This document shows positions 60,578 to 64,000 of a stretch of DNA of 64,000 bases, one piece after another. The notes under the pieces are model-generated. The model was not told the DNA's origin. It made no database searches and saw nothing but the letters and a program-made list of their open reading frames with translations. The first letter of the stretch is position 1. Each line of letters opens with the position of its first letter. Origin of the DNA: VXMT01 sp965204835 (GTDB lineage: Bacteria; Chloroflexota; Dehalococcoidia; UBA2979); contig OZ242017.1 of the NCBI GenBank assembly GCA_965204835.1, forward strand, positions 2,418,001 through 2,482,000, in the 5' to 3' direction. The translations under genes were made by a program, and so were the position numbers.

Positions 60578-60987
60578 TCCGCCTCCTCCGCCGCAGGCGG
60601 CTCCACCACCCGCACCGACGCCCGGCTCACCTCGATCCCGCCGATCACGAGGTGGAACGAGTGGTCGCCGTAGGCGGGGAAGTTCACGCCCACGAGGTTC
60701 ACGAGCACGCGCGCCGTCCCGGTCGTGCCGCCCGTCAGCGGCGGGAACGGGAGCTCACCCTCGACCCTGTCGACGATGTCCTGGCCGTCGGCGTCGAAGC
60801 CGCGCACTTCGAGGCGATGCGAGCCGCTCTCGGCGGCCGAGTAGCGGATCTGCGCCACCATCGTCAGCTGCGGGTGCCGCGTCGGCACCGAGTGCGCCTG
60901 GATCCGGTCGATGCCGACGCCGAGGGCGTGCAGCTTCCCGCCGGACTCCTCGGCGAAGTCGCTGAGAAACGCGAAGTCCACTTCCAT
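60574..60987 (-). CDS. DUF6941-like protein
   Basis: The 137-residue beta-rich protein (MEVDFAFLSDFAEESGGKLH, then HPQLTMVAQIRYSAAESGSH and GDHSFHLVIGGIEVSR) resembles the DUF6941 family of unknown function. It lies 29 bases after lpd on the same strand and overlaps the DUF2442-like gene. No catalytic motif is seen. Confidence 0.65.
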   Translation of the reverse strand: MEVDFAFLSDFAEESGGKLHALGVGIDRIQAHSVPTRHPQLTMVAQIRYSAAESGSHRLEVRGFDADGQDIVDRVEGELPFPPLTGGTTGTARVLVNLVGVNFPAYGDHSFHLVIGGIEVSRASVRVVEPPAAEEAE

Positions 60988-61016
60988 ACCAATCCGGCCT
61001 TCCCAGTGTGCGGCGG

Positions 61017-62474
61017 CTACCGCCTGCGCCGTCCGATGTAGTCCGGGCTGCGACCGTAGAACGCCGCAGCGGCGTGCATCAACGTCTCCGACAGCGTCGG
61101 GTGCGGGTGGACGGTCAGCTCGAGGTCCTGCGCCACCGCGCCCATCTCGATCGCCAGCACCGCCTCGCTGATCAGCTCGCCGGCGCCCTTGCCGACGATC
61201 CCGACGCCGAGCACGCGGTGCGTGTGCGGCTCCAGCACGAGCTTCGTCGCTCCGTCGTTGCGCCCGATGCTGGTAGCTCGCCCCGACGCCGCCCACGGCA
61301 TCGTCGAGACCTCGACGGTGATGCGCTGGTCCGTCGCCTCGGTCTCGGTCAGGCCCGCCCACGCGATCTCCGGGTCGGTGTAGATCACGGCCGGCACCGT
61401 GCGCTCGCCCCACACCGCCGGCTGGCCGGCGATGGTCTCGACGGCGACCGTCGCCTCGTGCGAGGCCTTGTGGGCCAGCATCGGCTCGCCCGCCACGTCG
61501 CCGACCGCGAGGATGTGCGGCTCGGCCGTGCGGCGCTGCGCGTCCACCTCGATGAACCCGCGCGCGTCGACCTGCACGCCGGTGCGTTCGAGGCCGAGCG
61601 CGGCGCTGTTGGGCCGGCGGCCGACGGCGACGAGCACCTGGTCGAAGACGTGCTCCTCCGGTTCGCCCTCGTTGCCCGCGATGCGGGCGCGCACGCCGTC
61701 GCCCGTGTCCTCGATGCCGAGCACGGTGGTCTCGAGGCGGATCGCCTCGAAGCTGCGCCGCAGCCGCCGCTGCAAGTGGCGCACGAGGTCGCGGTCGACG
61801 CCGGGCAGCAGCCCGGCTGTCATCTCCACCACGCTCACGCGCGAGCCGAGCGCGGCGTACACGCTCCCGAGCTCCAGCCCGATGTAGCCGCCACCGACGA
61901 CGAGCAGCGACTCCGGCACGCGCTCGAGGTCGAGTGCGGACGTCGAGTCGAGCACCCTCGGGCTGCCGATGTCGAGCGCCGGGATGCGCGTCGGCAAGGA
62001 GCCCGTGGCGATGATCGCGTGGTCGAACTCGACAGTCGGCGGCGCGTCGCTGCCCTCGGCGGGCGCGATGCTCAGCGTGTGGGCGTCGAGGAACGTCGCG
62101 CGGCCCTGCACGTAGTTGACCCGGTGCTGGCTGCAGAGCTGGCCGAGTCCGCCGGTCAGCCGGTCGACCACGCCCTGCTTGAAGGCGCGCAGCCGCTCGA
62201 GGTCGACCGTCGGCTCGCCGAAGGCGATGCCCCAGTCCTTCGCGAGCTCGGCCTCCTCGATGAGTGCCGCCACGTGGAGCAGCGCCTTCGAGGGGATGCA
62301 GCCGCGGTAGAGGCACACCCCACCTGGCTTGGGCTGCTCGTCGATGAGTGTGACCTGCATGCCCATGTCGGCGGCGAGGAACGCCGCCGGGTACCCGCCC
62401 GGGCCGCCACCGATCACTGCCAACCGGGCACCCCCCGCCGGGTATCCCGGCGTCTCGGCAGACTGAGTCGTCAC
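61017..62474 (-). CDS. lpdA: Dihydrolipoyl dehydrogenase (E3)
   Basis: The 485-residue FAD disulphide oxidoreductase has FAD motif AVIGGGPGGYPAAFLAADMG, redox disulphide GGVCLYRGCIPSKALLH, NAD motif LLVVGGGYIGLELGSVYAALG and C-terminal HPHPTLSETLMHAA with the His-x-x-x-x-Glu base pair. It reoxidises the lipoyl groups of the E2 encoded just upstream (50 bases). The GTG start at 62474 follows GGGAG. Confidence 0.95.
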   Translation of the reverse strand: MTTQSAETPGYPAGGARLAVIGGGPGGYPAAFLAADMGMQVTLIDEQPKPGGVCLYRGCIPSKALLHVAALIEEAELAKDWGIAFGEPTVDLERLRAFKQGVVDRLTGGLGQLCSQHRVNYVQGRATFLDAHTLSIAPAEGSDAPPTVEFDHAIIATGSLPTRIPALDIGSPRVLDSTSALDLERVPESLLVVGGGYIGLELGSVYAALGSRVSVVEMTAGLLPGVDRDLVRHLQRRLRRSFEAIRLETTVLGIEDTGDGVRARIAGNEGEPEEHVFDQVLVAVGRRPNSAALGLERTGVQVDARGFIEVDAQRRTAEPHILAVGDVAGEPMLAHKASHEATVAVETIAGQPAVWGERTVPAVIYTDPEIAWAGLTETEATDQRITVEVSTMPWAASGRATSIGRNDGATKLVLEPHTHRVLGVGIVGKGAGELISEAVLAIEMGAVAQDLELTVHPHPTLSETLMHAAAAFYGRSPDYIGRRRR

Positions 62475-62524
62475 GCGGCTCTCTCCCACTCCTGATCCAG
62501 CATCGGGGTTGCGAGGCCGCTGCG

Positions 62525-63904
62525 CTAGACGACGAGTTCCGGCGGCTCCTCGAGCGCCTCGACGAGCCAGCTCAGCGCGCGCGCCGCGTCGGCGCCGTCG
62601 ATGAGCCGGTGGTCGACGGTGAGGCCGAGGGGCATGCGCAGCCGCGGCTGGAACCCGCCGTCGACCCACACCGGCTCCCGTTCGGCGCGCCCCACCGCGA
62701 GGATGCCGACCTGCGGCGGGTGCAGGATGGCGGTGAAGAAGCCCGTCCCCATCCCGCCGAGGTTGCTGATGGTGAAGGTGCCGCCGCGCATGTCGTCGAT
62801 GGACAGCTTGCGGTCGCGCGCCCGCTCGGCCAGCTCGCGGATCTCGACCGCGAGCTCCGTCAGCGACTTCTGGTCGGCGTCCCGCACGACGGGCACGACG
62901 AGGCCGCGCTCGGTGTCCGTCGCCACGCCGACGTGGATGTAGCGGCGGTGGACGATCTCCTGCGTCGCCATGTCGATCGAGGCGTTGAGGCGGGGGAACT
63001 CGGCGAGCGCGCGCGCCACCACCTGCATGAGGATTGGCATCATCGTGAGCGACCCGCCCGACTCGGCGATGCGGTCGCGTAGCTCGCGGCGGCGCGCGTC
63101 GAGTTCGGTGACGTCGGCCTTCTGCTGGAGCGTGATGTGCGGGCTCTGCGCCCATGACTGCGCGAGGTTGCGCGCGGTCGCGCGCCGCGTCGGCGACATC
63201 CGCTCGCGCTCGATCTCCCCGAACGCCGCGAGGTCCGGCAGCACCACAGGCGGCGGCACGCCTGCCTCGGCTGCGGGCGCGGGCGCCGGCGCCGCGCGAG
63301 CCTCGGGTGCCGCTGCGGCGGCCGGTGGCGACGAGGTGTAGAGCGCGGTCAGCAGGGCGCGCGCGTGCGCCTTCACGTCGTCGAGCGAGACGCGCCCGCC
63401 GGGCCCGCTCCCGCTCACGTCGCCGATGCGCACCCCGATCTCGCGCGCGAAGAGCCGCACGGCCGGCGACGCCGCCACGGAGCGGCTCTCGGGTTCGAGG
63501 AGCGCGGGCGCGACGGGCTGCGGCACGGGCGCGGCCGCTACAGGGGTCGGCTGCGCCGGTGCAGGCGTAGGAGTCGCGGGCGCGGGCGGGGCCGCACCAG
63601 CGCCGTCGGTCGGCGGCTGCGAGGGCGCCTCGGCGGCGGGCGCCGGGGGCGCGGGGCTCGCGCCGTTGGTCGCGGCGATGGAGACGATCGCCTGGCCGAC
63701 GCGGATCACGTCGCCGACCTCCACGAGCACAGCCTCGACGACCCCGGCGTGCGGGGACGGCACGTCGAGGTTCGCCTTCTCGGTCTCCACCTCGATCAGC
63801 GGCTGTTCCGCCTCGACCGTTTCGCCGACGTGGACGAGGACGCCGATGACTTCGGCCTCCTCGATGCCCTCGCCGAGTTCCGGCAGCGCGAATTCGTCGG
63901 CCAT
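62525..63904 (-). CDS. aceF: Dihydrolipoamide acyltransferase (E2)
   Basis: The 459-residue protein has one lipoyl domain (VETEKANLDVPSP), Ala/Pro-rich linkers, a peripheral-subunit-binding domain (ASPAVRLFAREIGVRIGDV) and the acyltransferase core ending LTVDHRLIDGADAARAL (DHRxxDG). It lies between an aceE-like end and lpdA, so pyruvate dehydrogenase is likely. The single lipoyl domain and PSBD are usual outside enterobacteria. Specificity for a branched 2-oxoacid is possible but less likely given the E1 fragment. Confidence 0.93.
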   Translation of the reverse strand: MADEFALPELGEGIEEAEVIGVLVHVGETVEAEQPLIEVETEKANLDVPSPHAGVVEAVLVEVGDVIRVGQAIVSIAATNGASPAPPAPAAEAPSQPPTDGAGAAPPAPATPTPAPAQPTPVAAAPVPQPVAPALLEPESRSVAASPAVRLFAREIGVRIGDVSGSGPGGRVSLDDVKAHARALLTALYTSSPPAAAAAPEARAAPAPAPAAEAGVPPPVVLPDLAAFGEIERERMSPTRRATARNLAQSWAQSPHITLQQKADVTELDARRRELRDRIAESGGSLTMMPILMQVVARALAEFPRLNASIDMATQEIVHRRYIHVGVATDTERGLVVPVVRDADQKSLTELAVEIRELAERARDRKLSIDDMRGGTFTISNLGGMGTGFFTAILHPPQVGILAVGRAEREPVWVDGGFQPRLRMPLGLTVDHRLIDGADAARALSWLVEALEEPPELVV

Positions 63905-63937
63905 GCAGTCCTCTTCCGCCTCCGTCGACGCGATCGC

Positions 63938-64000
63938 TCAGGCGAGCCGCGGGTTGACCTTCTCGGGGTCGATGCCGAGCTCGGCGACCGCCCGCTCCGG
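63938..64000 (-). CDS. aceE: Pyruvate dehydrogenase E1, C-terminal end (partial)
   Basis: The last 20 residues are visible (AVAELGIDPEKVNPRLA before the TGA), a close match to the usual C-terminus of homodimeric E1. The gene runs off the window edge. Its stop lies 33 bases before the E2 start, in the order aceE-aceF-lpdA. The call rests on this tail and context. Confidence 0.7.
   Translation of the reverse strand, partial: PERAVAELGIDPEKVNPRLA

Noticed and set aside
1..64000. CRISPR array
   Set aside because: No series of regularly spaced identical repeats anywhere in the window.

Overview
The window is about 70% G+C by eye, has very tightly packed genes on both strands and shows no tRNA, rRNA or CRISPR array. 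The gene set (two CaiB/BaiF-family CoA transferase genes, a crotonyl-CoA carboxylase/reductase-like enzyme, Rieske fusions, a secreted NHL propeller with paired N-terminal repeats, a homodimeric-type pyruvate dehydrogenase operon) suggests a chromosomal segment of an aerobic, heterotrophic Gram-positive-like or monoderm bacterium, most likely a Chloroflexota (Dehalococcoidia-like) or deep actinobacterial lineage. That placement is an inference from gene content, not from a marker gene. Clear -10 elements of the form TATACT, TATGAT or TAGAAT recur in front of genes, usually without a recognisable -35.

Layout. 1-6 kb: a partial zinc-ribbon protein, an alpha/beta-hydrolase lacking its nucleophile coupled to fabF, a DehI-like plus PI-kinase-like pair, and ruvB. 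6.0-10.4 kb: a compact phage structural cassette on the minus strand (scaffold-like, major capsid, adaptor, propeller/tail-hub and OB-fold proteins) wedged between ruvB and an acetyltransferase, with no terminase, portal or integrase. 10.5-17.2 kb: acetyltransferase, clpS/acyl-CoA ligase pair, Fe3+-type ABC importer lacking its binding protein, FAD oxidoreductase. 17.3-25.7 kb: retropepsin-like protease pair, a tandem CoA transferase, two PIN-toxin modules with visible operators, a methyltransferase, a GYD protein and a Rieske fusion. 25.8-35.9 kb: oxidoreductases, a NYN nuclease-like gene behind a terminator-like leader hairpin, cyclase, flavin reductase, citrate synthase with a terminator, a kinase with a zinc ribbon, ccr and a Nudix gene. 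35.9-40.1 kb: the nitrogen-control operon amtB-glnK-glnD with an upstream array of half-sites spaced exactly 11 bp. 40.1-43.7 kb: a convergent restriction-modification pair, a Rieske-glutamate synthase fusion and ogt. 43.7-53.9 kb: HAD hydrolase, ABC-2 exporter, CoA transferase, DinB-like and membrane proteins, a frameshifted trkH, trkA ending in a 19-bp direct repeat, and an NfeD protease. 53.9-64 kb: NHL protein, slipin, an IspH fused to a triple-repeat N-terminal domain, a small lower-GC insert, and the aceE-E2-lpd operon followed by small genes.

How the parts work together. Central carbon metabolism is represented by pyruvate dehydrogenase, citrate synthase, ccr, fabF, CoA ligase and CoA transferases. 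Nitrogen sensing is represented by AmtB, GlnK and GlnD, with a glutamate-synthase-like enzyme nearby. Membrane quality control is suggested by NfeD and slipin. Single lower-GC genes or pairs (kinase, NYN, restriction-modification, retropepsin pair, UDG-like) are scattered between housekeeping operons and look like separately acquired accessory genes. The least expected items are the terminase-less capsid cassette, the repeat-IspH fusion, the tandem CoA transferase with one degenerate half, and the 19-bp duplication at the end of trkA.
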